Assembly (NCBI RefSeq): GCF_023073915.1
Contig: NZ_JADPKK010000022.1
Coordinates: forward strand, 558,001 to 622,000
Source of the DNA: Bradyrhizobium sp. 149
Lineage (GTDB): Bacteria; Pseudomonadota; Alphaproteobacteria; Rhizobiales; Xanthobacteraceae
Direction of reading: 5' to 3'
Length of the DNA stretch: 64,000 bases
In this document: piece by piece, positions 18,220-27,581 of the stretch
Layout: the number at the start of each line of letters is the position of its first letter
Numbering within the stretch: position 1 is the stretch's first letter
The notes under the pieces: model-generated
What the model was told of the DNA's origin: nothing
Databases searched by the model: none
What the model saw: the letters and a program-made list of their open reading frames with translations, nothing else
Translations under genes and position numbers: made by a program

Positions 18220-19464
18220 ATGGCTGAGTTGTCCCAAAGCATCTCCTGTGATCTCAGCGGCCTTCCGGTCGCGCCTGATGACGTCCATGCCGCCGCCGAG
18301 ACCATCCGCGGCGCCGTCGTCGAGACGCCCTGTAGCCATAGCCGCACGCTGAGTAATATCTGCGGCTGCGACATCTGGCTGAAATTCGAGAATCTCCAGT
18401 TCACATCCTCGTTCAAGGAGCGCGGCGCGCTCAACCGCCTCACGGCGCTGATGCCGGAGGAGCGCGCGCGGGGCGTCGTCGCCATGTCGGCGGGCAACCA
18501 CGCGCAGGGCGTCGCCTATCACGCCAGGCGGCTCGGCATTCCCGCAACCATCGTCATGCCGGTAGGCACGCCGATGGTGAAGGTCGAGAACACCAGACAT
18601 CACGGTGCCGAGGTGGTGGTGACGGGCGCCACGCTGGAGGAGGCGGCCGCGTATGCGCGCAGCCACGGCGAAGCCCGCGGCATGATCTTCGTCCATCCTT
18701 ATGACGATCCGCTTGTCATCGCGGGGCAGGGCACCGTCGGGCTGGAAATACTCAAGGCAGTGCCGGAGCTCGATACACTGGTCGTCCCGATCGGCGGCGG
18801 TGGCCTGATCAGCGGCATCGCCATTGCCGCGAGATCGATCAACCCGTCGCTGCGAATCGTGGGCGTCGAGGCCTGGCTCTATCCCTCGATGTACAACGCC
18901 ATCCACGACGGCAATCTGCCGGCGCGCGGCGACACGCTCGCCGAAGGCATCGCGGTGAAATCGCCCGGCAAGATCACGACCGAAATCGTCCGCCGCCTCG
19001 TGGACGACATTGCGCTCGTCAACGAAGCCGAGCTCGAGCGTGCGGTCGCGACCCTGATCTCGATCGAGAAGACGGTCGTCGAAGGCGCCGGCGCCGCCGG
19101 CCTCGCCGCGCTGATGTCCGACCCGTCCCGTTTCGCCGGCCAGAAGGTCGGGCTGGTGCTGAGCGGCGGCAATATTGACACGCGGCTGATCGCGTCGGTC
19201 CTGACCCGCGAGTTGGCGCGCGAAGGGCGGCTGACCCAGTTGTCGCTCGATATCCCCGACCGGCCCGGCCAGCTGGCCGCGGTCGCAGCACTGCTGGCTG
19301 AGGCCGGCGCCAACATCATCGAGGTCTCGCACCAGCGCACCTTCTCGGATCTCCCGGCCAAGGCGACGCTGCTGCAACTGGTCATCGAGACCCGTGACAG
19401 CGCCCATCTCGACGAGGTCATGGCGAAGCTTGGCGCATCCGGATTGAGCGCGCGCTGTACCTGA
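18220..19464 (+). CDS. ilvA: Threonine ammonia-lyase (threonine dehydratase)
   Basis: A PLP enzyme converting threonine to 2-oxobutanoate, the entry to isoleucine synthesis or threonine breakdown. The 414 residues include the PLP lysine in SSFKERGAL, the cofactor loop AMSAGNHAQGVA, the glycine-rich phosphate loop PIGGGGLISG, and a C-terminal ACT-like domain (about 340-412, starting DRPGQLAAVAAL). The single short regulatory domain fits the shorter threonine dehydratase group; catabolic or biosynthetic use cannot be decided here. Confidence 0.92.
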   Translation: MAELSQSISCDLSGLPVAPDDVHAAAETIRGAVVETPCSHSRTLSNICGCDIWLKFENLQFTSSFKERGALNRLTALMPEERARGVVAMSAGNHAQGVAYHARRLGIPATIVMPVGTPMVKVENTRHHGAEVVVTGATLEEAAAYARSHGEARGMIFVHPYDDPLVIAGQGTVGLEILKAVPELDTLVVPIGGGGLISGIAIAARSINPSLRIVGVEAWLYPSMYNAIHDGNLPARGDTLAEGIAVKSPGKITTEIVRRLVDDIALVNEAELERAVATLISIEKTVVEGAGAAGLAALMSDPSRFAGQKVGLVLSGGNIDTRLIASVLTRELAREGRLTQLSLDIPDRPGQLAAVAALLAEAGANIIEVSHQRTFSDLPAKATLLQLVIETRDSAHLDEVMAKLGASGLSARCT

Positions 19465-19481
19465 GCTGCGCACGCCCGCCG

Positions 19482-20672
19482 CTATCGCCGCGTCAATCCC
19501 GCGATGTGGTCGATCAGACGGTCGACCTCGGCTTCCGTGTTGTAGTAGTGCGGGGACGCCCGCACGAGATGCGGCAACGCGCGAATTTCGGCATCGATGC
19601 GCGTGCTCGGCGGATCGGAAGCGCCGATCGTGATGCCGGCGGCAGCGGCACTGGCAACAACGGCCTCCGCCTCGTATCCGTCCACCGTGAAGCTGACGAT
19701 GGCACCCGGCCCCCGGCCGAGGTCGCGAATGGTGACGCCGGGAAGAGCCGCGAGGCCGCTGCGAAGACGGCCGGCAAGCGTACGGCAGCGTTGTTCGATC
19801 GGAGCGATGCCGATCTCAAGGGCGTAGTCGACAGCCGCTCCGAGTCCCAGCCGGGCCGCATAGTTGTTCTCCCAGGTTTCGAAACGGCGCGCATCGTCGC
19901 GGAGCCGATACTCGTCGCGCGAGACCCAGGGCGCCGCGAAGTGATCGATCATCGGCGGCTCTAGCTTTTGCAGCATCGCCCCGCGGACGTAGAGAAAGCC
20001 GGTGCCGCGCGGGCCGCGGAGGAATTTGCGGCCCGTGGCCGACAGCATGTCGCAGCCGATGGTCTCGACGTCCACCACCATCTGGCCGACCGCCTGACAG
20101 GCGTCGAGCAGGTAGGGAATGCCGCGCGCCCGCGCGATCTTGCCGATCGCTGCCGCGGGATTGACCAGCCCGCCATTGGTCGGAACCCAGGTGATGGCGA
20201 TCAGCTTCACGCGCTCATCGATCATGCGTTCGAGTGCGTGGACGTCGAGCTCGCCACTGGCATCGCTCGGCACCACATCGATGACCGCGCCGGTACGTTT
20301 GGCGACTTGAAGGAACGCCACATAGTTGGCGGCATATTCCGCCTCGGCGGTCAGGATGCGATCGCCCTTGCGAAACGAGAGCGAATAAAACGCCATCTGC
20401 CAGGCAACCGTCGCATTCTCCACGAGAGCGACCTCGTCGGGCGCAGCATTCAGCAGGCGCGCCACCGAGCCATAGACCGCTTCGAGCCGGGCTGCCTCCC
20501 GGTCGGCCGCGGCATAGCCTCCGATCTCGCTTTCAAGATCGATATGCTGCTTCATCGCCGCGACAACGGGGGTCGGCATGAGTGCCGCACCGGCGTTGTG
20601 GAGATAGGTATGCCGGCTGGTGGCCGGCGTGTCGGCTCGTATTTGGTCGATGTCGATCAACAGCGCCTCCAT
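19482..20672 (-). CDS. Class V aminotransferase family protein
   Basis: A 396-residue PLP-dependent enzyme of the class V (cysteine desulfurase/isopenicillin N epimerase-like) group. The cofactor-binding Asp is D190 in LLDACQAVGQ, and the Schiff-base lysine is K216 in ATGRKFLRGPRGTGFLYV. The substrate is unknown; cysteine desulfurase is unlikely because no catalytic Cys loop is evident, and EgtE-like or epimerase-like activity remains possible. The gene converges on ilvA. Confidence 0.85.
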   Translation of the reverse strand: MEALLIDIDQIRADTPATSRHTYLHNAGAALMPTPVVAAMKQHIDLESEIGGYAAADREAARLEAVYGSVARLLNAAPDEVALVENATVAWQMAFYSLSFRKGDRILTAEAEYAANYVAFLQVAKRTGAVIDVVPSDASGELDVHALERMIDERVKLIAITWVPTNGGLVNPAAAIGKIARARGIPYLLDACQAVGQMVVDVETIGCDMLSATGRKFLRGPRGTGFLYVRGAMLQKLEPPMIDHFAAPWVSRDEYRLRDDARRFETWENNYAARLGLGAAVDYALEIGIAPIEQRCRTLAGRLRSGLAALPGVTIRDLGRGPGAIVSFTVDGYEAEAVVASAAAAGITIGASDPPSTRIDAEIRALPHLVRASPHYYNTEAEVDRLIDHIAGLTRR

Positions 20673-20735
20673 CTATCGCGATGTCAGTGCATGAATTAGG
20701 CGCGATAAGCACTGCGAACAAGCGTCCGGCAGCGA

Positions 20736-21305
20736 TCAGATGCAGAGGCCGAGCAGCTTGACGTGGCAAGTGCTGGACTTGGCTTGAGACTTCGGCTTGC
20801 TCGCGGGGACCGCCTCGCGTTTGACGGCCACGAGAGGCTCCTTGTCCTTCTTATTGCCCTTGCCCTTCGGCTCGTAGTCACCGGCGATGACCATCGCCCA
20901 ATAGGTGCGCTTGCCGCTGGCGGTTTTCGCGTTCGCGATCCCGACGCGGGAGGCATTGTGCAGCAGCAAATTCTTGCGGTGTCCGGACGAGTCGATCCAT
21001 TGCCCGAGCGTTTTCTCGAAATTGTCGTAGCCGTAGGCGATGTTCTCGGCGGCGCGGCCTGCGCCCGCCGGTGCGACGCGGCGATTGAACGGGCCGAGGG
21101 CATCGTGACTGAGGTCGTCCTTCGCCGCCATCGCGCGCGCCTGGTCCATGGCGATGCGGTCGAGGGTCGAATCGCGCACGACTCGGACTTCGCCGTGCTT
21201 GAGGCGAAAACTGGAGATCAGCTCGGCCGGAGATTCCGCCATTGCGGGCGTGGTGGCGAACAGCAGTAGGCCGGCCATCAGGCTGCCAACCCCACGATTC
21301 ATCAT
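20736..21305 (-). CDS. Secreted CAP (SCP/PR1-like) domain protein
   Basis: A 189-residue protein with an N-terminal signal peptide (MNRGVGSLMAGLLLFATTPA) and a CAP domain. Recognisable segments are LDRIAMDQARAMAAKDDLSHD with the CAP His, then AAENIAYGYDNFEKTLGQWIDSSGH and KNLLL. The C-terminus is Lys-rich with a two-Cys end. GGGGGACG precedes paired ATG codons at 21305 and 21302. The periplasmic role is unknown. Confidence 0.87.
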   Translation of the reverse strand: MMNRGVGSLMAGLLLFATTPAMAESPAELISSFRLKHGEVRVVRDSTLDRIAMDQARAMAAKDDLSHDALGPFNRRVAPAGAGRAAENIAYGYDNFEKTLGQWIDSSGHRKNLLLHNASRVGIANAKTASGKRTYWAMVIAGDYEPKGKGNKKDKEPLVAVKREAVPASKPKSQAKSSTCHVKLLGLCI

Positions 21306-21398
21306 CGTCCCCCGAGTGCCCATGACCCCGCCACCACCCCGAATTCTCCGATCGCTTCTCTATCGCCAATGTGGACGCTTCAAGGCGTGCTCTGCGTG

Positions 21399-22493
21399 CT
21401 AGCCCGCCGGTAGGTCCGCCTCGAAATTGAAGCGGTCGCGCAGGTTCTTGCGCTGCTCCAGGATGTCCTTGAGGAAGGCGCGGTCCTGGTCGTTCTTCAT
21501 CATCGGCTCGATCAGGTCGAGCTGGTTCATGGCGACCAGTTGCAGGATCTCTGTGCGCGGCTTGCCGTCGGCGTTGCGTGGCAGCGCGTGCACGACCTGG
21601 ATGTGCTCCGGCGGCTTCGGCCCATTGGCGGCGCTAAGCTCGCTGCGCAATTGGCCCTCGAGCGCGGCCTGATCGGCTTCGACGAAGGCATAGAGCCCGA
21701 CGCCGGAGCGGCGGTCGGCAAAGGCGACGATGGCGGCGTCGCGCACGGCGGGATTCTTGCGGATCAGTTCCGCCAGCACTGGCGCGTCGTTGACGAGCCG
21801 GCGGCCGCCGCCTTCCCGGTCGGTGAAGTTGAACAGGCCGCGCGTAATTGCCCGATAAACCTTCTTGCCGGTGGCGAGCCACAGGCTGGCGGCGAACGAT
21901 TTCTTCGCCAGGATCTTGCGCTCGCGCGGCGTCAGCGCCTCAGGCGCATAGGAGCGCTTGTGCTTGAGCAGATGCCTGAGATCTTCGTAGGCCAGGATGC
22001 GGTAAAGCCGGCCGCGACGGTCGAAGCAGGCCGCGAGCTGGAAGTCGGTCACATAGGCGCGCCCGTCGCGGCCGACCAGCCAGTTCTGTTCCTTGGCAAG
22101 ATCGTTGTGGCAGATGCCGGCGCGGCGCAGCCGTCGCAGCGCGGCCTTCGCGGAGCGGAAATAGGCGAGGTCGCCATGCGGTTTGGCCAGATGCAGCGCG
22201 ACGCCATCGACGAAGCTGCGCACCAGCGCGCGGCGTCCGGCCCACAGCAGCTCAGGGCCGACATCTAGGCCGTTGGCGAGTGCCAGCGCATGCTTCTCAC
22301 GGGCGAACAGATGGTGCGCCAAAAGGAATGACCACCACGGCACCTCGTCCAGGCGGCGCAGCACCGCGTCGACCTCACCGCCATCGCTGCGGAATCGGCC
22401 GCGCTCGACGGTCGAGAACACGTCGCGCTTGAGCAGCACGCCCTCGGTCCAGCGCGCCGAGAGTGTCGCGGCGTCGTCTTTGGGAAGGTTCAT
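21399..22493 (-). CDS. Kinase-like protein fused to an AMP-binding C-terminal domain
   Basis: A 364-residue two-part protein. Residues about 80-215 resemble a RIO/ABC1-type small kinase: GICHNDLAKEQNWLV (H129-N130-D131) for the catalytic loop and VTDFQLA (D150) for the metal-binding loop. Residues about 236-320 match the C-terminal lid of acyl-CoA/acyl-AMP ligases, with LPRNADGKPRTEIL containing the A10-type Lys311. No N-terminal AMP-binding core is present. The gene starts seven bases after the trmFO stop, so the two are co-transcribed. The substrate is unknown. Confidence 0.78.
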   Translation of the reverse strand: MNLPKDDAATLSARWTEGVLLKRDVFSTVERGRFRSDGGEVDAVLRRLDEVPWWSFLLAHHLFAREKHALALANGLDVGPELLWAGRRALVRSFVDGVALHLAKPHGDLAYFRSAKAALRRLRRAGICHNDLAKEQNWLVGRDGRAYVTDFQLAACFDRRGRLYRILAYEDLRHLLKHKRSYAPEALTPRERKILAKKSFAASLWLATGKKVYRAITRGLFNFTDREGGGRRLVNDAPVLAELIRKNPAVRDAAIVAFADRRSGVGLYAFVEADQAALEGQLRSELSAANGPKPPEHIQVVHALPRNADGKPRTEILQLVAMNQLDLIEPMMKNDQDRAFLKDILEQRKNLRDRFNFEADLPAG

Positions 22494-22500
22494 CGAAAAC

Positions 22501-23928
22501 TCATGCCGCCGCGGCAATGCGCAGGTGATCGGCGATCCAGCGATCGAGATCGGCGAGCGCCAGCGCACTCATCGCCTGCTTCTTGGCCACGGTCTTCTCG
22601 TTTCCGCGCAACCGCGTGCCATCCGGCTTCTTCGTCGGCGCGCTGGCGAGCGGTGGGAACAGGCCGAAATTGATGTTCATCGGCTGGAACGAGCGCGTGC
22701 CGGGCTCGATGCTCTCGATATGGCCGCCGGTGATGTGGTTGAGAAGGGATCCGAGTGCCGTCGTGCTCGGCGGATTCGCAAGCGTCTCGCCGCGCACGTC
22801 CGCTGCCGCATAGAGGCCGGCAATCAGGCCGACGCTGGCGGATTCCACGTAGCCCTCGCAGCCCGTCATCTGGCCGGCAAAACGCAGCCGCGGCTGCGCG
22901 CGCAGACGCAACTGGCCGTCGAGCAGCTTTGGCGAGTTGAGAAAGGTGTTGCGATGCAGGCCGCCAAGGCGGGCGAATTCGGCCTTCTCGAGCCCCGGAA
23001 TGGTGCGGAAGATGCGCTGCTGTTCGCCGTATTTCAGCTTCGTCTGGAAGCCGACGATGTTGTAGAGCGTGCCGAGCTTGTTGTCCTGGCGCAGCTGCAC
23101 GATCGCGTAGGCCTTCGTCGTGGGATCGTGCGGATTGGTGAGGCCGACCGGCTTCATCGGCCCATGGCGCAAGGTCTCGGGGCCGCGTTCCGCCATGACC
23201 TCGATCGGCAGGCAGCCGTCGAAATAGGGCGTGTTGGTCTCCCATTCCTTGAACTCGGTCTTCTCGCCGGCGACCAGCGCGGCGACGAAGCCGTCATACT
23301 GCTCCTTTGTCATTGGGCAGTTGATGTAGTCGGCGCCGGTGCCGCCGGGGCCGACTTTGTCGTAGCGCGATTGGAACCAGGCCACCGACATGTCGATCGA
23401 TTCGCGGTGCACGATCGGCGCGATCGCGTCGAAGAAGGCGAGCGCGTTCTCGTCGGTCAGCTCGCGGATCGCGTCGGCCAGCGGCGCCGAGGTGAGGGGG
23501 CCGGTCGCAATGATGACGTTGCTCCATTCGGCCGGCGGCAGGCCTGCGACCTCGCCGCGGGCGATCTCGATCAGGGGATGATCGTCCAGCGCCTTGGTGA
23601 CGGCGGCCGAGAAGCCGTCACGATCGACGGCCAGCGCGCCGCCGGCGGGCACCTGGTTGGCGTCGGCTGCACGCATGATCAGCGAGTCGAGGCGGCGCAT
23701 CTCGGCATGTAGCAGGCCGACGGCGTTGTTGGCGGCATCGTCCGAGCGGAATGAGTTGGAGCAGACGAGTTCGGCAAGCCCGTCAGTGCGGTGTGCCTCG
23801 GTCATGCGAGTCGGCCGCATCTCGTGCAGCACCACGGGCACGCCGGATTTGGCGACCTGCCAGGCGGCCTCGGAGCCGGCAAGGCCTGCGCCGATCACGT
23901 GCACGGTATTGAATTGGGATCCTGTCAT
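22501..23928 (-). CDS. trmFO: Methylenetetrahydrofolate-tRNA (uracil-5-)-methyltransferase
   Basis: TrmFO uses methylenetetrahydrofolate and FAD to make ribothymidine at position 54 of tRNA. The 475-residue protein starts with the FAD motif VHVIGAGLAGSEAAWQVA, has the family stretch ELVCSNSFRSD with its conserved Cys, and ends with a second half containing GYVESASVGLIAG and GSLLNHITGGH. The length is typical. The kinase-like gene follows directly downstream. Confidence 0.95.
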   Translation of the reverse strand: MTGSQFNTVHVIGAGLAGSEAAWQVAKSGVPVVLHEMRPTRMTEAHRTDGLAELVCSNSFRSDDAANNAVGLLHAEMRRLDSLIMRAADANQVPAGGALAVDRDGFSAAVTKALDDHPLIEIARGEVAGLPPAEWSNVIIATGPLTSAPLADAIRELTDENALAFFDAIAPIVHRESIDMSVAWFQSRYDKVGPGGTGADYINCPMTKEQYDGFVAALVAGEKTEFKEWETNTPYFDGCLPIEVMAERGPETLRHGPMKPVGLTNPHDPTTKAYAIVQLRQDNKLGTLYNIVGFQTKLKYGEQQRIFRTIPGLEKAEFARLGGLHRNTFLNSPKLLDGQLRLRAQPRLRFAGQMTGCEGYVESASVGLIAGLYAAADVRGETLANPPSTTALGSLLNHITGGHIESIEPGTRSFQPMNINFGLFPPLASAPTKKPDGTRLRGNEKTVAKKQAMSALALADLDRWIADHLRIAAAA

Positions 23929-24052
23929 GGGCGGACAGGTAGCGCTTTTCGGCGATCAGTGGAATCGCCGAGATCGATTTTTTGCCTCCGGATGCGGCAA
24001 CGCCCGCACGAGGCGGGCGCTGTCGGTTCGTCCGGTTAAGGGCTGAACGATA

Positions 24053-24205
24053 TCAGCCCTGGTACTGACCGGCGGCAACGCGCGGGATGTCCGAGCGATC
24101 GAGGCCGATATCGGCCAGTTCGCGATCGCTGAGCTGGGACAGTTCGGCAACATTGCGCTGATAGTCCCGGAAAGCCTGGATCATGCGGATGAGCGAGAGC
24201 AGCAT
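24053..24205 (-). CDS. DUF1127 small protein
   Basis: A 50-residue basic protein of the DUF1127 family, with LSLIRMIQAFRDYQRN and the terminal signature LSQLSDRELADIGLDRSDI. Short DUF1127 proteins in rhizobia influence phosphate and RNA-linked regulation, but the role of this copy is unknown. The ATG at 24205 follows AGGAG with eight bases spacing. The longer frame to 24325 is not needed. A TATATT hexamer on the minus strand (24260-24265) could be its -10 box. Confidence 0.85.
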   Translation of the reverse strand: MLLSLIRMIQAFRDYQRNVAELSQLSDRELADIGLDRSDIPRVAAGQYQG

Positions 24206-24670
24206 TGGTAATCTCCTGTAGTTCGATTCAGCCCTTGCCCGGGCTCCATCGTTGAAATGAATATAGGTGAGAGTGGTGCAGTGCGAAAGTTCCGATGTTG
24301 CGATGCAGCTAAGCGCTGGTTGCATGGCATCGGTAAGGGACGATTAACGTCTTGGCACTCGCGCTCAACCGCTGGGCAAAACAGCGCCAATCTCGCGATA
24401 AGCCTCCATTAAATCACGGGTTTGTGGGAGAGGCGTTGTTCTGATGGAAGCGCAAATGAGGTCCGCTTTCACCATTGCCGGCGGGCAGCCGCAGCTTCTG
24501 GACCCAAGTCGTCCATGCGCGAATCACATGCTGTGGGTTCCAAAGAAGTGAACTTTGGTTCAATTTGGCGTCGCTTCGCTCGAATCTCGCCCGGCAGATG
24601 GGCATGCCTTTCAGCAAACGCTCCTGAAGGCCCGGTCACACAATCGACCCGACGCGCTTCTCGAACGCGC
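24206..24670. other. Intergenic stretch without a supported gene
   Basis: About 465 bases between the DUF1127 start and the transglycosylase stop. The DUF1127 leader and a possible -10 box occupy the left end. The remainder shows no tRNA, no clear hairpin terminator and no reading frame with family features; the frame seen at 24422-24904 on the plus strand is antisense to the transglycosylase end and is not supported. Confidence 0.6.
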
Positions 24671-25495
24671 TTAAGGAGCGTGCGCGAGCTGGGTGGCGAA
24701 ATGGGCGACGGTCCTGGAGTAGACCTCGCTCTTGTTCCACTGCTGGAGCACCGCAAAATTCGGACTGCCGGGCTGCCAGTCCTTTCCGCGCTGCCAGCCG
24801 TAACCGGCGAGATAGTTCGCGGTGGAGGCGAGCACGTCGGGGGCGTTGTGCAGGAGATCGCGCTTGCCATTGCCGTCGAAATCGACGGCGTACTTCATCC
24901 ATGACGACGGCATGAACTGGGTCTGGCCAAGCTCGCCGGCCCAAGCGCCCTTCATGTCAGCCGGTGCGAGGTCGCCGCGCTGAACGATGCGCAGCGCATC
25001 CAGCAGCTCGGCGCGAAACTGCTCGGCGCGGCGGCAGTCATAGGCCAGCGTTGCCAGCGAGCGGATGGTCGAAAACTTGCCGGTGTTGACGCCAAAATCG
25101 GTCTCCAGACCCCATATCGCGACCAGCACCTCGCCAGGCACGCCGTAGGTCTGCTCAATGCGGGACAGCACCGAGCCGTATTGCTTCATCATGTTGGAGC
25201 CGCGCTGCATGCGCGGTGGCACCATGCGGCCGGAAAACTCCTCGAAGGTCTGGGTGAAGACCTTTTGCGAGCGGTCGCGATTGAGCACGCTCTGATCGAG
25301 CGTCACACCGGCGAGCCCGGCGGAAATGGCCTGTTGCGAGACGCCTTTGGCCGCGGCGTCGGTTTTGAAATCTGCAAGCCACGCATCGAAATTGCCCGAA
25401 CCGCAGGCAACAGCGGCGAACGCTGGCTGGGCGGATAGGATCGACGCGGTGATGGCTAGGGCTGCGAGGGCGAGACGAGAAATCGTCGGGGTCAT
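24671..25495 (-). CDS. MltB-type lytic murein transglycosylase
   Basis: A 274-residue periplasmic enzyme predicted to cleave peptidoglycan with formation of 1,6-anhydro-MurNAc. A signal peptide (about 1-27) precedes the SLT_2/MltB domain. The catalytic Glu is E131 in WGLETDFG. GELGQTQFMPSSW and DFDGNGKRDL are family motifs. It lacks the C-terminal peptidoglycan-binding module found in many longer relatives. No lipobox is seen, so it is probably soluble. Confidence 0.92.
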   Translation of the reverse strand: MTPTISRLALAALAITASILSAQPAFAAVACGSGNFDAWLADFKTDAAAKGVSQQAISAGLAGVTLDQSVLNRDRSQKVFTQTFEEFSGRMVPPRMQRGSNMMKQYGSVLSRIEQTYGVPGEVLVAIWGLETDFGVNTGKFSTIRSLATLAYDCRRAEQFRAELLDALRIVQRGDLAPADMKGAWAGELGQTQFMPSSWMKYAVDFDGNGKRDLLHNAPDVLASTANYLAGYGWQRGKDWQPGSPNFAVLQQWNKSEVYSRTVAHFATQLAHAP

Positions 25496-25625
25496 TCGAG
25501 CAAATAAATTCCGTGAATTGATCTAACCGGCGGGCGCAATCTCGATGGTAACCGCGGCCAAAGCAAGGCGTATGACAGTGCGCGATCCTGCCCGGACCGG
25601 GGCAGGATCGATTGTCACGAGATCG

Positions 25626-26534
25626 TCAGGCGTCGGTCCGATTGCGCCAGGGGAAGAGGTTGGCAGGGAAGTCGGCGGCCGGCTTGCGCGGACGGTGCGG
25701 CGGAGGCGGCGTCGGACGTGCGCCCGGATCCGACACGATCACCTTGCGGTAGAGATGCCAAGTGGCATGGCCGAGCAGGGGGACCACCACGGCAAGGCCG
25801 AGAAAGGCCGGGATCGTGCCCAGCGCGAGCAATACCGCCACGATCAGCCCCCAGGCCGCCATCGGCACCGGGTTCTTCGCGACGACGCGCAGCGACGTCA
25901 CCATCGCCTCGAACGCGCCGGCATGGCGGTCGAGCATCAACGGGAACGACACGGCGCTGATGCAGAGCGCGGCAAGAGCGAACAGGAAGCCGGTGCCGCA
26001 GCCGACCACGATCAGCCACCAGCCTTGCCGGCTCGTGAGAACCCGCGTCAGAAAATCCGAGATCCCGGACGCGCCTTCGTAGCCGAACGCCGCGACGTAG
26101 ATCGCCTGCGCGGTCGCAACCCAAGTCACGAACAGGGCCAGCAGCAGCGCGCCGAGACCGAGCATGGCGCCGAAGGACGGCGAACGCAGCACCTCCATGG
26201 CATCCCAGGCGCTGGCCTCTTCATGGCGCTCGCGCCGGCTGGAGAGCTCGTAGAGACCAAGAGCGGCGAACGGGCCGATCAGCGCGAAGCCCGCGGCCAG
26301 CGGAAACAATAACGGCAGCACTGAATAGCCCATCACCACGCGGGCGAGCACGAGGCCCAGCACAGGATAGATCACGCAGAGGATGATGGCGTGGCTCGGC
26401 ACCGCCTTGAAATCTTCCCAGCCGCGCTTGAGTGCATCGTGCAGATCGGAGAGTTGGATGGTTCGGATCACCGGTCCAGCCGCTTCCGCGGTCTGGGCCA
26501 TGGTGGGTACATTGCCCTGGTAGAATGTGGCCAT
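25626..26534 (-). CDS. DUF2189 integral membrane protein
   Basis: A 302-residue inner-membrane protein of the DUF2189 family with about six hydrophobic helices. The cytoplasmic N-terminus carries IRTIQLSDLHDALKRGWEDF, the family signature. The tail is Pro/Arg-rich. The ATG at 26534 is chosen because GGGAG lies about nine bases upstream; an in-frame ATG at 26555 lacks that spacing. Function unknown. Confidence 0.85.
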   Translation of the reverse strand: MATFYQGNVPTMAQTAEAAGPVIRTIQLSDLHDALKRGWEDFKAVPSHAIILCVIYPVLGLVLARVVMGYSVLPLLFPLAAGFALIGPFAALGLYELSSRRERHEEASAWDAMEVLRSPSFGAMLGLGALLLALFVTWVATAQAIYVAAFGYEGASGISDFLTRVLTSRQGWWLIVVGCGTGFLFALAALCISAVSFPLMLDRHAGAFEAMVTSLRVVAKNPVPMAAWGLIVAVLLALGTIPAFLGLAVVVPLLGHATWHLYRKVIVSDPGARPTPPPPHRPRKPAADFPANLFPWRNRTDA

Positions 26535-26867
26535 GGTTGCTAGCTCCCTTGCCATGCGGCCGAATCCAACGCCAGCAAACGGCGCAAGCGGCCGCTATTC
26601 TGAGTTTCGCGATCCCCGACCAGACGCGAATTCCGGGTGGCATCGCGAACTGAACATCAAGCGTACGCCCATTTGCGAGTCCTGTCCCTCACGCTTGGGT
26701 GAGATTCGATGCCGCAGCGCAATCTCGACGATGTCATTCGGCCGTCATTTCGCCGCAGATAAGCTGATGCTGCGTGTTGGCTTGCGGACTTCGCGGGTGC
26801 AACGACGCAACTTGGTCTATAAGTGCCACTCAAGGCCCTTCCAACGGATCCTTTTCGGGGAGCAGAC

Positions 26868-27251
26868 ATGAGCATTTTCGGGAAAATTATGGGCGCGATC
26901 TTCGGTAGCCATCCAGCTTCCGCCGCGCCCGCAGGCAGCGCACCGTCGGGCACCGCGCCCGCAGGGGCCGCGCCGGGCGCATCGGCGCCAGCGGTGGACG
27001 TTGCTTCGATCGTCGACGCTGCGGTCGCCGCGCACAAGGGCGAGAAGCTGGAATGGCGCACCTCGATCGTCGACCTCATGAAGGCTCTCGACATCGATTC
27101 CAGCCTCGCTGCGCGCAAGGACCTCGCCAAGGAGCTCGGTTACAGCGGCGACACCAACGATTCCGCGAGCATGAACGTCTGGCTGCACAAGCAGGTGATG
27201 TCCAAGCTCGCCGCCAATGGCGGCAAGCTGCCGCCGGAGATCAAGCACTGA
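26868..27251 (+). CDS. DUF3597 domain protein
   Basis: A 127-residue protein with an Ala/Gly/Pro-rich linker (about 20-45) between an N-terminal MSIFGKIMGAIFG helix and the DUF3597 helical domain (LEWRTSIVDLMKALDID...KELGYSGDTNDSASMNVWLH). DUF3597 resembles LysM-associated small domains of unknown use. The ATG at 26868 follows GGGGAG. A strong intrinsic terminator lies downstream. Confidence 0.85.
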   Translation: MSIFGKIMGAIFGSHPASAAPAGSAPSGTAPAGAAPGASAPAVDVASIVDAAVAAHKGEKLEWRTSIVDLMKALDIDSSLAARKDLAKELGYSGDTNDSASMNVWLHKQVMSKLAANGGKLPPEIKH

Positions 27252-27274
27252 CCGATCGCCCGGCCGTAATCCAA

Positions 27275-27301
27275 GGGCCCGCTATCGCGCGGGCCCTTTT
27301 T
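27275..27301 (+). terminator. Intrinsic terminator after the DUF3597 gene
   Basis: GGGCCCGC pairs with GCGGGCCC around a short loop and is followed by TTTTT. It is 24 bases past the stop codon. It may also serve the convergent GNAT gene only weakly, since the opposite side has few T residues. Confidence 0.85.
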
Positions 27302-27305
27302 GCAT

Positions 27306-27581
27306 TCAGGCGACGAGATCCGCATCCTCCGGATGCCTGTCGAGATAATCGACGACGAAGCCGCAACCGGCGATCACCTTGTTGCCGTCGCGGCGGATCA
27401 ATTCCAGCGCGCCCTTGACCAGCTCGGAGCCGATGCCGCGGCCGCGCAGCGCGCGCGGCGTCTCGGTGTGGGTGATGATCACCGCCGACGCCGTCAGCCG
27501 GTAATTGGCGAAGGCGATTTCGCTGCCGACATCGAGCTCGAAGCGGCTTCTGTCCTTGTTGTCCCGTACCGATGGCGCCAT
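27306..27581 (-). CDS. Small GNAT-type N-acetyltransferase (paralogue 1)
   Basis: A 91-residue minimal GNAT protein of the YidJ/Acetyltransf_CG type. The acetyl-CoA loop reads LRGRGIGSELVKGAL, preceded by the strand VIITHTETP. The C-terminal Cys-containing strand is IAGCGFVVDYLDRHP. GGAAGGA lies about seven bases before the ATG at 27581. It is paralogous to the gene at 28378-28653. The substrate is unknown. Confidence 0.88.
   Translation of the reverse strand: MAPSVRDNKDRSRFELDVGSEIAFANYRLTASAVIITHTETPRALRGRGIGSELVKGALELIRRDGNKVIAGCGFVVDYLDRHPEDADLVA

Noticed and set aside
24001..24019. CGCCCGC/GCGGGCG hairpin after the DUF1127 gene as an intrinsic terminator
   Set aside because: No T tract directly follows the stem on the minus strand; it may be a weak stop, but is not supported.
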